Positions 32,834 to 42,011 of a stretch of DNA of 64,000 nt are shown here, one piece after another. The position numbers were made by a program, and so were the translations under genes. The DNA comes from Pseudomonas sp. MIACH (GTDB lineage: Bacteria; Pseudomonadota; Gammaproteobacteria; Pseudomonadales; Pseudomonadaceae). The stretch spans positions 62,001 to 126,000 of the forward strand of contig NZ_LHVO01000017.1 in assembly GCF_001269925.1 (NCBI RefSeq), written 5' to 3'. A model generated the notes under the pieces. It was not told the origin of the DNA, searched no databases, and was given only the letters and a program-made list of their open reading frames with translations. The stretch's first letter is position 1. Each line of letters begins with the position of its first letter.

Positions 32834-34921
32834 ATGGCAAACCCGGACGCCCTGAGTCAGCAGCGAGCTTCTAATCGCCTGCTGCAACCGACCGTCAAAT
32901 CCCATCTGGCGTACACGCTGCTCTGCGCACTGGTCATGATGGTGATGTTCTCCCTGCTGCGCCTGGCGCTGCTGGCTTACAACCGCGAGATGATCCTCGA
33001 CACGCCGGCCTCGACCTTCCTTGAAGCATTCGCCAACGGCCTGCGTTTTGACCTACGCCTGGTGGTATACCTGCTGATCCCGCTGCTGCTGGCACTGTTC
33101 AGCGTACGGGCCATGGCCGCGCGTGGGTTCTTCCGCTTCTGGCTGACCATTGCGTCCAGCATCGCCCTGTTCCTGGGCTTGATGGAGATGGACTTCTACC
33201 GTGAGTTCCACCAGCGCCTCAACGGCCTGGTCTTCCAGTATGTGAAGGAAGACCCGAAAACCGTGATGAGCATGCTCTGGTACGGTTTCCCGGTGGTGCG
33301 CTACCTGCTGGCGTGGGCCGTGGGCACGTTGATCCTGAGCATGGCATTCAAGGGTGCCGACCGCGCCACGCGCCCTCGTGGCCCGTTCAGCGGTGGCAGC
33401 ATCGGTACCCGCCAAGTCGCGCCGTGGTACAGCCGCATCGCGGTGTTCGTGGTGTGCCTGCTGATCGCCGTGGTCGCCGCCCGTGGCACCCTGCGCCAGG
33501 GCCCGCCGCTGCGTTGGGGCGATGTGTACACCACCGATTCGAACTTCGCCAACCAGTTGGGCCTCAATGGCACCTTGTCGCTGATCGCGGCGGCCAAGGC
33601 GCGGTTCGGTGAAGACCGCTCCAACATCTGGAAGGCGACCCTGGACCAGCCGCTGGCCACCCAGACCGTGCGTGACATGCTGGTGCTGCCACAAGAGAAA
33701 CTGGTCGATACCGACATCGCCGCGGTGCGCCGTGACTACACGCCACCGGCCGAGAAGACCCTGCCGATCAAGAACGTCGTCGTGATCCTGATGGAAAGCT
33801 TCGCCGGTCATTCGGTAGGCGCCTTGGGGCGTCCCGGCAACATCACGCCATCCTTCGACAAACTGTCCAAGGAAGGCCTGCTGTTTGATCGCTTCTTCTC
33901 CAACGGCACCCACACCCACCAGGGCATGTTCGCCACCATGGCCTGCTTCCCGAACCTGCCAGGTTTTGAATACCTGATGCAGACCCCGGAAGGCAGCCAC
34001 AAGCTGTCGGGCCTGCCGCAGTTGCTCAGCGCGCGCAAGTTTGACGACGTGTATGTCTACAACGGCGACTTCGCCTGGGACAACCAGTCGGGCTTCTTCA
34101 GCAACCAGGGCATGACCAACTTCATCGGCCGCAACGACTTCGTCGACCCGGTGTTCTCCGACCCGACGTGGGGCGTGTCCGACCAGGACATGTTCAACCG
34201 TGGCCTGGAAGAATTGAAGGCCCGTGAGGGCGGCAAGCCGTTCTACGCACTGCTGCAAACCCTGTCCAACCACACGCCGTACGCGTTGCCGACGCCATTG
34301 CCGGTGGAGAAAGTCACCGACCGTGGCAGCCTCAACGAGCATTTGACGGCCATGCGTTACTCCGACTGGGCCCTGGGCCAGTTCTTTGAAAAGGCCCGCA
34401 AGGAGCCGTACTTCAAGGAAACCCTGTTCGTGATCGTGGGCGACCACGGCTTCGGCAACGAACAGCAGATCACCGAGATGGACCTGGGCCGCTTCAACGT
34501 GCCGATGCTGATGATTGCACCGGGCATGCAGGAGAAGTTCGGCGAGCGTGACCACACCGTGGGCACCCAGATCGACATCGTGCCGACCATCATGGGCCGC
34601 CTGGGTGGCGACACCCTGCACCAATGCTGGGGCCGCGACCTGCTGAACCTGCCGGAAGGCGACAAGGGCTTTGGCGTGATCAAGCCATCCGGCAGCGACC
34701 AGACCGTGGCGTTGGTGACTGCAGACCGCATTCTGGTACTGCCCAAGGAAATGCCACCGAAGCTGTGGCAATACGAACTGGGTGCCAACCCGACCGGTAA
34801 AGTGATTGCTGAATCGCCGGACGAGGCTGCACTCAAGCAGAAACTCGAATCGTTCCTGCAAACCGCGACCAAGAGTTTGTTGGATAACACCGCAGGCGTT
34901 GTAAACGGTAAGCCGGACTGA
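32834..34921 (+). CDS. LTA synthase-family sulfatase/phosphoethanolamine or phosphoglycerol transferase
   Basis: A 695-aa inner-membrane enzyme. The N-terminal ~250 residues contain four to five membrane helices, and the C-terminal part is a periplasmic alkaline-phosphatase-fold domain. NVVVILMESFAGHSVGALG (~residue 316) carries the metal-binding Glu; SNGTHTHQGMF contains the probable Thr nucleophile; FVIVGDHGFGNEQQ carries Asp-His ligands. Gram-negative members transfer a head group to glycans or lipids in the periplasm; the acceptor is not predictable here. A strong bidirectional terminator follows. Confidence 0.88.
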   Translation: MANPDALSQQRASNRLLQPTVKSHLAYTLLCALVMMVMFSLLRLALLAYNREMILDTPASTFLEAFANGLRFDLRLVVYLLIPLLLALFSVRAMAARGFFRFWLTIASSIALFLGLMEMDFYREFHQRLNGLVFQYVKEDPKTVMSMLWYGFPVVRYLLAWAVGTLILSMAFKGADRATRPRGPFSGGSIGTRQVAPWYSRIAVFVVCLLIAVVAARGTLRQGPPLRWGDVYTTDSNFANQLGLNGTLSLIAAAKARFGEDRSNIWKATLDQPLATQTVRDMLVLPQEKLVDTDIAAVRRDYTPPAEKTLPIKNVVVILMESFAGHSVGALGRPGNITPSFDKLSKEGLLFDRFFSNGTHTHQGMFATMACFPNLPGFEYLMQTPEGSHKLSGLPQLLSARKFDDVYVYNGDFAWDNQSGFFSNQGMTNFIGRNDFVDPVFSDPTWGVSDQDMFNRGLEELKAREGGKPFYALLQTLSNHTPYALPTPLPVEKVTDRGSLNEHLTAMRYSDWALGQFFEKARKEPYFKETLFVIVGDHGFGNEQQITEMDLGRFNVPMLMIAPGMQEKFGERDHTVGTQIDIVPTIMGRLGGDTLHQCWGRDLLNLPEGDKGFGVIKPSGSDQTVALVTADRILVLPKEMPPKLWQYELGANPTGKVIAESPDEAALKQKLESFLQTATKSLLDNTAGVVNGKPD

Positions 34922-34933
34922 TTAACCGGCAAT

Positions 34934-34968
34934 AAAAAAGAGGCCTTTTTCAAGGCCTCTTTTTTTTG
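34934..34968. terminator. bidirectional intrinsic terminator
   Basis: AAAAAAGAGGCCTT and AAGGCCTCTTTTTT form a long stem with a short loop, with T-runs on both strands. It ends the LTA-synthase-family gene (plus) and the DUF3309 gene (minus). Confidence 0.92.
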
Positions 34969-34990
34969 CTTGGTTATTACCGCGTAGCGG

Positions 34991-35143
34991 TTATATGCGG
35001 CCCAGCAACAACAGGACCAGCAGCACAACCAGCACTACACCGAGGATACCCGACGGGCCATAACCCCAGTTACGCGAGTGAGGGAACACTGGCAGACCAC
35101 CAACCAGCAAGAGGATCAGGATGATGATTAGAATGAGGCTCAT
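34991..35143 (-). CDS. DUF3309 small hydrophobic protein
   Basis: A 50-aa protein. It begins MSLILIIILILLLVGGLPVF, has a central HSRNWGYGPSG, and ends with a second hydrophobic stretch VLVVLLVLLLLGRI. This is the DUF3309 pattern: two short membrane segments around a Tyr/Gly-rich turn. Such proteins are widespread in Proteobacteria and often stress-induced, with unknown function. AAGG lies about 8 bases before the ATG, and the terminator at 34934-34968 follows. Confidence 0.85.
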   Translation of the reverse strand: MSLILIIILILLLVGGLPVFPHSRNWGYGPSGILGVVLVVLLVLLLLGRI

Positions 35144-35472
35144 GTTTTGTTTTCCTTATAGGCCTTGTGCAAGACCGGTTATTTAACGAGAGGCCCGTGT
35201 GTTTTATTTCGGACGCCTTAACAACTCCGACTGTGCGGCTTCACAGAAAATTCCGTGTTTTTTTAAAGCATTTCGCAAACACCCTTATTTCGTTTAATCC
35301 GTTCACAACCCTGCTGGGTTAATTGAAAAAGATTGAACTTAGGCTATAGGCGGGCATCCGACCCGGCCTGTGGTTTGCCTGGGGCATTCATCAATCTGAT
35401 GGTGCGTGGGTGTAGGAAAAACCTTCGCTACACTGCCGATCACTTCCTCTGTGAACCACAAGGCTACTTCCT
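35144..35472. promoter_or_regulatory. 329-nt gene-free divergent promoter region
   Basis: An AT-rich stretch (35165-35350) lies upstream of DUF3309, and a GC-richer part lies upstream of the SDR gene. CTACACT near 35428 resembles a -10 element for the SDR gene; no matching -35 was seen, which would fit RpoS use but is not proof. Confidence 0.35.
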
Positions 35473-36288
35473 ATGCAAAACCGCATGATGATCACTGGCG
35501 CCGGGTCCGGCCTGGGTCGTGAAATCGCTCTGCGCTGGGCCCGTGAGGGTTGGCAGTTAGCCTTGTCGGACGTCAGCGAGCCAGGCCTGCAGGAAACCCT
35601 GAAGCTGGTGCGCGAAGCCGGTGGCGATGGGTTTGTCCAGCGCTGCGACGTGCGCGACTACAGCCAGCTCACCGCGTTTGCCCAGGCCTGCGAAGTGAAG
35701 CTGGGGGGCATCGATGTGATCGTCAACAATGCCGGCGTGGCCTCGGGCGGTTTCTTTGCCGAACTGTCCCTGGAGGACTGGGATTGGCAGATCGCAATCA
35801 ACCTGATGGGCGTGGTCAAGGGCTGCAAGGCGTTCCTGCCACTGCTGGAAAAGAGCAAGGGTCGCATTATCAACATCGCCTCGATGGCGGCACTGATGCA
35901 GGGGCCGGCCATGAGCAACTACAACGTGGCCAAGGCCGGAGTAGTGGCGCTGTCGGAGAGTTTGCTGGTGGAGCTCAAGCAGCAGGAAGTCGGGGTGCAC
36001 GTGGTGTGCCCGTCGTTCTTCCAGACCAATTTGTTGGACTCGTTCCGTGGTCCTACTCCGGCGATGAAAGCTCAGGTGGGCAAGTTGTTGGAGAGTTCGC
36101 CGATCTCGGCGGCGGACATTGCCGACTACATCTATCAACGCGTGGCGCAGGGCGAGTTCATGATCCTGCCCCATGAGCAAGGGCGGATGGCGTGGGCTTT
36201 GAAGCAGAAGAACCCGCAGTTGCTCTACGACGAAATGACCACCATGGCCGACAAGATGCGCGCCAAGGCCCAGGCTGTTAAGGGCTGA
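35473..36288 (+). CDS. SDR-family oxidoreductase
   Basis: A 271-aa classical short-chain dehydrogenase. MITGAGSGLGREIALRWA gives the nucleotide-binding motif, NNAGVASGG the N-A-G motif, and INIASMAALMQGPAMSNYNVAKAGVVAL the catalytic Ser and Tyr-x-x-x-Lys. HVVCPSFFQTNLLDSFRG replaces the usual P-G substrate loop with P-S. A C-terminal helix rich in Lys/Ala ends the protein. Substrate unknown. It is transcribed alone, upstream of csrA. Confidence 0.9.
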   Translation: MQNRMMITGAGSGLGREIALRWAREGWQLALSDVSEPGLQETLKLVREAGGDGFVQRCDVRDYSQLTAFAQACEVKLGGIDVIVNNAGVASGGFFAELSLEDWDWQIAINLMGVVKGCKAFLPLLEKSKGRIINIASMAALMQGPAMSNYNVAKAGVVALSESLLVELKQQEVGVHVVCPSFFQTNLLDSFRGPTPAMKAQVGKLLESSPISAADIADYIYQRVAQGEFMILPHEQGRMAWALKQKNPQLLYDEMTTMADKMRAKAQAVKG

Positions 36289-36415
36289 TTGGGAGTTAGT
36301 CTGTCAGGCAATTTACCTTCATTTGTAGGTGTTGCCTGATTTTGCCGCGAGGCATTGCTGCACCCACACCCAGCGCGCATGGTCGGGGTCCTGTTATTCA
36401 ATAAGGACAACCGCC

Positions 36416-36613
36416 ATGCTGGTCTTAAGCCGTGCCGTAGGCGAAATCATCTCCATCGGCGATGACATCACCGTGCACATCCTCGAGTTGAACGGTAACC
36501 AGGTGAAATTCGGGATTGCTGCGCCGGTCGGGGTGCATGTCCACCGCGCCGAGGTCTACCAGAAGATCCTTGAGCGTCAAGCCACGCAACCCCAGCCCTC
36601 CATCAACCCCTGA
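36416..36613 (+). CDS. csrA: CsrA/RsmA-family post-transcriptional regulator
   Basis: A 65-aa protein with the full CsrA fold: [23 protein letters not shown], then [25 protein letters not shown] lies six to eight bases before the ATG. It is expected to bind GGA motifs in mRNA leaders and to be titrated by RsmX/Y/Z-type small RNAs. Several positions differ from RsmA and RsmE consensus (R-A-V-G-E, A-P-V-G-V-H-V), and the tail TQPQPSINP is unusual, so this is probably an additional paralogue. The preceding 127 nt contain no gene. Confidence 0.9.
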   Translation: MLVLSRAVGEIISIGDDITVHILELNGNQVKFGIAAPVGVHVHRAEVYQKILERQATQPQPSINP

Positions 36614-36614
36614 G

Positions 36615-36842
36615 TCAGTCGAACAGATGCTTGGGCACATCGTGCTTGAGCATCAACTGGCACTGCTCGCTGTCCGGGTCGAACACGATCAGCGCCTGGC
36701 CCTTGGTCAGCGCCTGGCGCACCCGCAGCACGCGGGTTTCCAGGGGCGTGTCGTCGCCATTGTCGGTGCCGTCACGGGTCACGAAGTCTTCGATAAGGCG
36801 GGTCAGGGTGTCGACTTCAAGTGCGTCGTAGGGAATCAGCAT
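36615..36842 (-). CDS. YheU-family (UPF0270) protein
   Basis: A 75-aa protein beginning MLIPYDALEVDTLTRLIEDFVTRDG and containing TPLETRVLRVRQALTKGQALIVFD, the whole-length UPF0270/YheU pattern. It is a small soluble protein of unknown function. GAGG lies five bases before the ATG. Its stop is one base from the csrA stop, so the genes are convergent without space for a terminator. Confidence 0.88.
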   Translation of the reverse strand: MLIPYDALEVDTLTRLIEDFVTRDGTDNGDDTPLETRVLRVRQALTKGQALIVFDPDSEQCQLMLKHDVPKHLFD

Positions 36843-36901
36843 ACAAGCCTCGGGTGATGGGTCCCGGCGATGCTACTGCGCCGGGACCGCAGTTGCCAGC
36901 G

Positions 36902-38086
36902 TCAGGACTTCTGACCGACCAGGCTGTCCACCGACGGCACGCGGGTGTCGCTCTCCATCTGCGTTTCGTGCTCGATCTGATGGCTGAACCGATCCAATGA
37001 ACCCTGGGCCGGTTGCGCATCACTGGCGAACACCGGCGGGCTGAGGATATACGCGCCCAACAGCCGACTCAGTGCAGCCAGGCTGTCGATATGGGTGCGC
37101 TCATAGCCATGGGTCGCGTCGCAACCGAACGCGAGCAGGGCGGTGCGGATATCGTGACCGGCAGTCACCGCCGAGTGGGCGTCGCTGAAGTAATAGCGGA
37201 ACAGGTCGCGACGCACGGGCAAGTCGTTATCTGCTGCCAGGCGCAGCAAATGGCGGGACAGGTGATAGTCATACGGCCCGCCGGAATCCTGCATCGCCAC
37301 ACTGACCGCATGCTCGCTGGAGTGCTGGCCGGGGGCGACCGGGGCAATGTCGATGCCGACAAACTCACTCACATCCCAGGGCAGGGCCGCCGCTGCGCCA
37401 CTGCCGGTTTCTTCGGTGATGGTGAACAGCGGGTGGCAGTCGATCAGCAGTGGTTCGCCGCTGTCGACAATAGCCTTGAGCGCGGCGAGCAGGGCGGCGA
37501 CACCGGCTTTGTCATCCAGGTGGCGTGCACTGATATGCCCGCTTTCGGTGAACTCGGGCAACGGGTCGAACGCCACGTAGTCACCGATGCCGATCCCCAG
37601 GGAATCGCAATCGGCGCGGGTGGCGCAATAGGCGTCCAGGCGCAATTCCACGTGGTCCCAGCTCACCGGCATTTCATCCACGGCGGTATTGAACGCGTGC
37701 CCGGAGGCCATCAACGGCAACACGCTGCCACGGATCACGCCGTTATCGGTAAACAGGCTGACGCGGCTGCCTTCGGCAAAGCGGCTTGACCAGCAGCCCA
37801 CCGGGGCGAGGGTCAGCCGGCCATTGTCCTTGATCGCGCGCACGGCGGCGCCAATGGTGTCCAGGTGCGCAGACACCGCGCGGTCGGGGCTGTTTTTCTG
37901 GCCCTTGAGGGTGGCGCGAATCGTGCCGCGCCGGGTCATTTCAAACGGGATACCGAGTTCTTCCAGGCGCTCGGCGACGTAGCGCACGATGGTGTCGGTA
38001 AACCCGGTGGGGCTGGGAATGGCGAGCATTTCCAGCAAGACTTTTTGCAGGTAGTTGAGATCCGGTTCGGGAATGGTTCGGGTCAT
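36902..38086 (-). CDS. M42-family peptidase of the NAGGN osmoprotectant system
   Basis: A 394-aa metallo-aminopeptidase-like enzyme of the M42/M28 type. SPTGFTDTIVRYVAERL (~25), VSAHLDTIGAAV with the first metal His-Asp, HLDDKAGVAALLAAL with the bridging Asp, TITEETGSGAAAAL with the catalytic Glu-Glu, VGIDIAP, and a final metal His in GYERTHIDSL are visible. AGGAG precedes the ATG. It is the last gene of the N-acetylglutaminylglutamine amide operon, after ngg. It probably trims or recycles the dipeptide osmolyte, which is inferred from its fixed association with these genes. Confidence 0.88.
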   Translation of the reverse strand: MTRTIPEPDLNYLQKVLLEMLAIPSPTGFTDTIVRYVAERLEELGIPFEMTRRGTIRATLKGQKNSPDRAVSAHLDTIGAAVRAIKDNGRLTLAPVGCWSSRFAEGSRVSLFTDNGVIRGSVLPLMASGHAFNTAVDEMPVSWDHVELRLDAYCATRADCDSLGIGIGDYVAFDPLPEFTESGHISARHLDDKAGVAALLAALKAIVDSGEPLLIDCHPLFTITEETGSGAAAALPWDVSEFVGIDIAPVAPGQHSSEHAVSVAMQDSGGPYDYHLSRHLLRLAADNDLPVRRDLFRYYFSDAHSAVTAGHDIRTALLAFGCDATHGYERTHIDSLAALSRLLGAYILSPPVFASDAQPAQGSLDRFSHQIEHETQMESDTRVPSVDSLVGQKS

Positions 38087-38131
38087 AAAGACTCCTGATG
38101 AAATAAGGCAAATGCTCTGGCCAGTGGGGCT

Positions 38132-38172
38132 GTTGTGGCTAAGGGGCTTGTTGTGGCAAGCCCGCTCGCCAC
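38132..38172. repeat. GTGGCRAGCGGGCTTG-type repeat copy
   Basis: The gap between ngg and the peptidase gene contains TGTGGCTAAGGGGCTTG followed by the inverted TGGCAAGCCCGCTCGCCACA, the same 16-base unit that is clustered at 50546-50752. Confidence 0.7.
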
Positions 38173-38176
38173 AGGG

Positions 38177-39925
38177 TTATTGAGCCGTCGGCTGGCTATG
38201 GGGGAATAACAGGTCCACAAACTTCTCCGCTGTCGGTTGCGGGTCATGATTGGCCAGGCCGGCACGTTCGTTGGCTTCGATAAATACGTACTCGGGCTGA
38301 TCGGCAGCGGGCACCATCAGGTCCAGGCCCACCATTGGGATGTCCAGGGCGCGGGCAGCACGCACGGCGGCGTCGACCAGCGTGGGGTGGAGGATCGCGG
38401 TGACGTCTTCCAGGCAACCTCCCGTGTGCAGGTTGGCGGTGCGGCGCACGGCCAGGGTCTGGCCACGGGGCAGGATGCTGCTGTAGTCGTAGCCGGCGGC
38501 GTGCAGAGTGCGTTCGGTTTCTGCATCCACGGGGATTTTGCTTTCGCCATCGGTGGCCGCCTGACGGCGTCGGCTCTGGGCTTCGATCAGCGCGCCGATG
38601 GAATGCTGGCCGTCACCGGTCACTTCGGCGGGGCGGCGGATCGCGGCGGCGACTACCTCAAAGCCAATCACCAAAATGCGCAGGTCCAGGCCTTCGTGGA
38701 AGCTTTCGAGCAACACCCGGCTGTCGAACTGCCGCGCCGCTTCGATCGCCTGCTGCACCTCTTCGATGCTCTGCAGATCCACCGCCACGCCCTGGCCTTG
38801 TTCGCCATCGAGCGGCTTGACCACGATGCGCTGGTGTTCGTCGAGGAACTCCAGGTTGTCGTCGGCACTGCCCGCCAGTTGCTGCGAAGGCAGTTTCAAA
38901 CCCGCCGCTTTCAACACCTTGTGGGTGAGGCTCTTGTCCTGGCAGAGGGTCATGCTGATCGCGCTGGTCAGGTCGCTCAGCGACTCGCGGCAGCGCACGC
39001 GGCGCCCGCCATGGCTGAGGGTGAACAAGCCGGCGTCGGCGTCATCCACCTGCACATCAATACCGCGGCGATGGGCCTCTTCGACGATGATCCGCGCATA
39101 CGGGTTGAACCCCGCCTGCGGGCCGGGGCCGAGGAACAGCGGCTGGTTGATACCGTTCTTGCGCTTGATCGCAAAGGTGGTCAGCGCACGGAAACCCAGC
39201 TTGGCGTAGAGGCTCTTGGCCTGGCGGTTATCGTGCAGCACCGACAGGTCCAGATAGCTCAGGCCACGGCTCATAAAGTGTTCCACCAGGTGGCGCACCA
39301 GCACTTCACCGACACCGGGGCGTGTGCATTGCGGGTCAACCGCCAGGCACCACAAGCTGCAACCGTTTTCCGGGTCGTGGAAGGCTTTTTGATGGTTCAG
39401 CCCCATCACGCTGCCGATTATCGTGCCACTGTCTTCGTCTTCCGCCAGCCAATACACCGGGCCACCTTCATGGCGCGGTGTGAGGCGTGCGGCGTCGACC
39501 GGCAACATGCCGCGCCCCTGGTACAGCTGGTTCACCGCCAGCCAATCGGCTTCGGTCTGCACCCGGCGAATCCGAAAGCCGCGAAACACACGGGTGGCCG
39601 GGCGGTAGTCGCTGAACCACAGACGCAGGGTGTCCGAAGGATCGAGGAACAGCTGCTGCGGATCGATTCCGAGGATCTGCTGGGGGGCCGCTACGTAGAG
39701 TGCGATGTCGCGCTCGCCGGGCTGTTCGTTGAGCAGCTCCTGGGCCAGGCTGGCCGGGTCCGGGAAGGTATGGCCGATCAACAACCGGCCCCAGCCGCAA
39801 TGCACGGCGATCGGCTCGGCGGCCAATGGGCTGCCATCTTCGGCCAGACGCGCTTGCAGGCGCTCGTACGTCGGCGCCTGGCCCTTCAACAAGCGTTGGC
39901 TGTAAGCCGCTGCATGGGGTTTCAT
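38177..39925 (-). CDS. ngg: N-acetylglutaminylglutamine synthetase
   Basis: A 582-aa two-domain enzyme. An N-terminal GNAT acetyltransferase region (~100-260, with AVDPQCTRPGVGEVLVRHLVEH) is fused to an ATP-grasp ligase (~300-575, with IVVKPLDGEQGQGVAVDL and GLDLMVPAADQPEYVFIEAN). It makes N-acetylglutaminylglutamine, which AsnO then amidates to the compatible solute NAGGN. The ATG at 39925 follows AAGGAA and lies three bases after the asnO stop. Pathway assignment rests on the complete three-gene context. Confidence 0.92.
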   Translation of the reverse strand: MKPHAAAYSQRLLKGQAPTYERLQARLAEDGSPLAAEPIAVHCGWGRLLIGHTFPDPASLAQELLNEQPGERDIALYVAAPQQILGIDPQQLFLDPSDTLRLWFSDYRPATRVFRGFRIRRVQTEADWLAVNQLYQGRGMLPVDAARLTPRHEGGPVYWLAEDEDSGTIIGSVMGLNHQKAFHDPENGCSLWCLAVDPQCTRPGVGEVLVRHLVEHFMSRGLSYLDLSVLHDNRQAKSLYAKLGFRALTTFAIKRKNGINQPLFLGPGPQAGFNPYARIIVEEAHRRGIDVQVDDADAGLFTLSHGGRRVRCRESLSDLTSAISMTLCQDKSLTHKVLKAAGLKLPSQQLAGSADDNLEFLDEHQRIVVKPLDGEQGQGVAVDLQSIEEVQQAIEAARQFDSRVLLESFHEGLDLRILVIGFEVVAAAIRRPAEVTGDGQHSIGALIEAQSRRRQAATDGESKIPVDAETERTLHAAGYDYSSILPRGQTLAVRRTANLHTGGCLEDVTAILHPTLVDAAVRAARALDIPMVGLDLMVPAADQPEYVFIEANERAGLANHDPQPTAEKFVDLLFPHSQPTAQ

Positions 39926-39928
39926 CAA

Positions 39929-41701
39929 TCAGATTCCTTGTTCGCTGAGCCACAGGTTCAGCGCCGCCAGTTGCCACAATTTCGAGCCGCGCAGCGGGGT
40001 CAATTGGCCCTGCGGGTCGGTGAGCAGGCGGTCGAGCATGGCCGGGTTGAACAGGCCGCGATCCTGGCTCGGGTCCAGCAGCAATTCGCGCACCCAGTTC
40101 AGGGTGTCGCCTTGCAAATGCTTGAGGCCCGGTACCGGGAAGTAGCCTTTCTTGCGGTCGATGACTTCGCTCGGGATGACCCGGCGTGCGGCTTCTTTCA
40201 ACACTTGCTTGCCACCGTCGGGCAATTTGAATTTGCCCGGCACGCGTGCCGACAACTCCACCAGACGGTAGTCGAGGAACGGTGTGCGGGCTTCCAGGCC
40301 CCAGGCCATGGTCATGTTGTCGACACGTTTGACCGGGTCATCCACCAGCATCACCGTGCTGTCCAGGCGCAGCGCCTTGTCCACGGCGGCGTCCGCGCCG
40401 GGCATCGCAAAATGCTCGCGAACGAAGTCGCCTGCGGCGTCGTTGGCGGTCAGCCATTTCGGCGCGACAGTGGCGGCGTAGTCGTCGTAGCTGCGGTCAA
40501 AGAACGCTTCGCGATAAGCCGCATACGGGTCGCTCGCGCCATCCACCTGCGGGTACCAGTGGTAACCGGCGAACAACTCGTCTGCGCCCTGGCCGCTCTG
40601 CACCACCTTGCAATGCTTGGCGACTTCCCGCGACAGCAGGTAGAAGGCGATGCAGTCATGGCTGACCATCGGCTCGCTCATGGCGCGGAACGCCGCCGGC
40701 AGTTGTTCGATGATCTCGCGTTCGGCAATGCGCAGTTGGTGGTGACGGGTGCCGTAGTGCTTGGCGATCAGGTCCGAATACTGGAACTCGTCGCCACGCT
40801 CGCCACCGGCGTCTTCAAAACCGATGGAGAAGGTCGACAGGTCCTGCACGCCGACTTCACGCAGCAGGCCGACGAGCATGCTCGAGTCGACGCCGCCGGA
40901 GAGCAGCACACCGACATCCACGGCAGCCCGTTGACGGATGGCCACGGCTTCGCGGGTGCTGTCGAGCACGCGGTCGGTCCAGTCTTCGAGGGTGAGATTG
41001 CGCTCGTCCTCATGGGGGCCGTAGGGCAGGGTCCACCAGGTTTTCTGCTCGGTGTTGCCCTGCGCATCAATGCGCATCCAACTGGCCGGCGGCAGTTTTT
41101 CAATACCCGCCAGCAGGGTGCGTGGTGCAGGCACTACGGCGTGGAAATTCAAGTAGTGATTGAGCGCCACCGGATCGAGGATCGGGTTGATATCACCGCC
41201 CTTGAGCAACGCTGGCAGCGCCGAGGCAAAGCGCAGGCGCTGGCCGGTGCGCGACAGGTACAGCGGCTTGACGCCAAGACGGTCACGGGCGATGAACAGG
41301 CGCTGGGCATCGCGCTCCCAGATGGCAAAGGCAAACATGCCGTTGAGCTTGGGCAGCAGCGCTTCGCCCCAGGCGTGATAGCCCTTGAGCAACACTTCGG
41401 TGTCGCCACCGGAATAGAACGCATAGCCGAGGGCTTCAAGCTCCTGGCGCAATTCCGGGAAGTTATAGATCGCACCGTTGAACGCCAGGGACAGGCCCAG
41501 TTGGGCGTCGACCATCGGTTGGGCGGAGCCGTCCGACAGGTCCATGATTTTCAGGCGTCGATGGCCCAGGGCAATCGGCCCTTGGGCGTGGAAGCCCCAC
41601 GCGTCAGGGCCGCGTGGTGCCAAGTGATGGGTGATTCGCTCCACCGCTGCGAGGTCCGCAGGTTGAAGATCGAAACGTAACTCGCCAGCTAATCCGCACA
41701 T
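39929..41701 (-). CDS. asnO: N-acetylglutaminylglutamine amidotransferase
   Basis: A 590-aa asparagine-synthetase-like enzyme. The start MCGLAGELRF exposes Cys2, the class II glutaminase nucleophile, after processing, and AAGGA precedes this ATG. The N-terminal glutaminase domain contains HRRLKIMDLSDGSAQP, and the C-terminal ATP-pyrophosphatase domain contains GVLLSGGVDSSMLVGLL and QSGQGADELFAGYHWY. It amidates the C-terminus of N-acetylglutaminylglutamine, giving an osmoprotectant accumulated under salt stress. It is the first gene of the operon. Confidence 0.93.
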   Translation of the reverse strand: MCGLAGELRFDLQPADLAAVERITHHLAPRGPDAWGFHAQGPIALGHRRLKIMDLSDGSAQPMVDAQLGLSLAFNGAIYNFPELRQELEALGYAFYSGGDTEVLLKGYHAWGEALLPKLNGMFAFAIWERDAQRLFIARDRLGVKPLYLSRTGQRLRFASALPALLKGGDINPILDPVALNHYLNFHAVVPAPRTLLAGIEKLPPASWMRIDAQGNTEQKTWWTLPYGPHEDERNLTLEDWTDRVLDSTREAVAIRQRAAVDVGVLLSGGVDSSMLVGLLREVGVQDLSTFSIGFEDAGGERGDEFQYSDLIAKHYGTRHHQLRIAEREIIEQLPAAFRAMSEPMVSHDCIAFYLLSREVAKHCKVVQSGQGADELFAGYHWYPQVDGASDPYAAYREAFFDRSYDDYAATVAPKWLTANDAAGDFVREHFAMPGADAAVDKALRLDSTVMLVDDPVKRVDNMTMAWGLEARTPFLDYRLVELSARVPGKFKLPDGGKQVLKEAARRVIPSEVIDRKKGYFPVPGLKHLQGDTLNWVRELLLDPSQDRGLFNPAMLDRLLTDPQGQLTPLRGSKLWQLAALNLWLSEQGI

Positions 41702-42011
41702 AGGTTCCTTACCGGTTTTTCCGTTGGGGAGGGATAGAAAGACCCGCGCCAAAAAGGCGGGTACCTAGGGACTGACCCGAGGCTATACGCGGAGTTTTAG
41801 AACAATAAGTTATATGGCAAAAAGCCGTACCCCTCGGCCAGTGGCCCTGCGGCCCGTATGGCGTGGGTCGAAGTGGGGGTAATTAGGTCGCGTTCAGATG
41901 CAAATAGTCGTGGGGTGCGCAGGGCAAATGCGCAGTTATTTGAACCCTTTTGCGGCAAAGGTGCGCCTATCGTCTGGCGTCATTGTTCAACGCAATGAAG
42001 GAACGTTGTTA
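41702..42011. promoter_or_regulatory. 310-nt gene-free divergent promoter region
   Basis: It separates asnO (minus) from the NEL-ligase gene (plus). AT-rich sequence is centred on 41790-41820, and the rest is mixed. No terminator, repeat or clear promoter pair was identified. The frame of the plus-strand gene extends back to 41898, but the better ribosome site is at 42012. Confidence 0.4.

Noticed and set aside
33053..34861. 602-codon minus-strand frame inside the LTA-synthase-family gene
   Set aside because: The sense frame encodes clear sulfatase-fold motifs and membrane helices; the antisense frame has no ribosome site or domain.
38237..41680. Very long open frame (about 1147 codons) on the plus strand opposite ngg and asnO
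   Set aside because: It is the antisense of two well-recognised enzymes, has no family features, and its openness follows from high GC and biased codon use.
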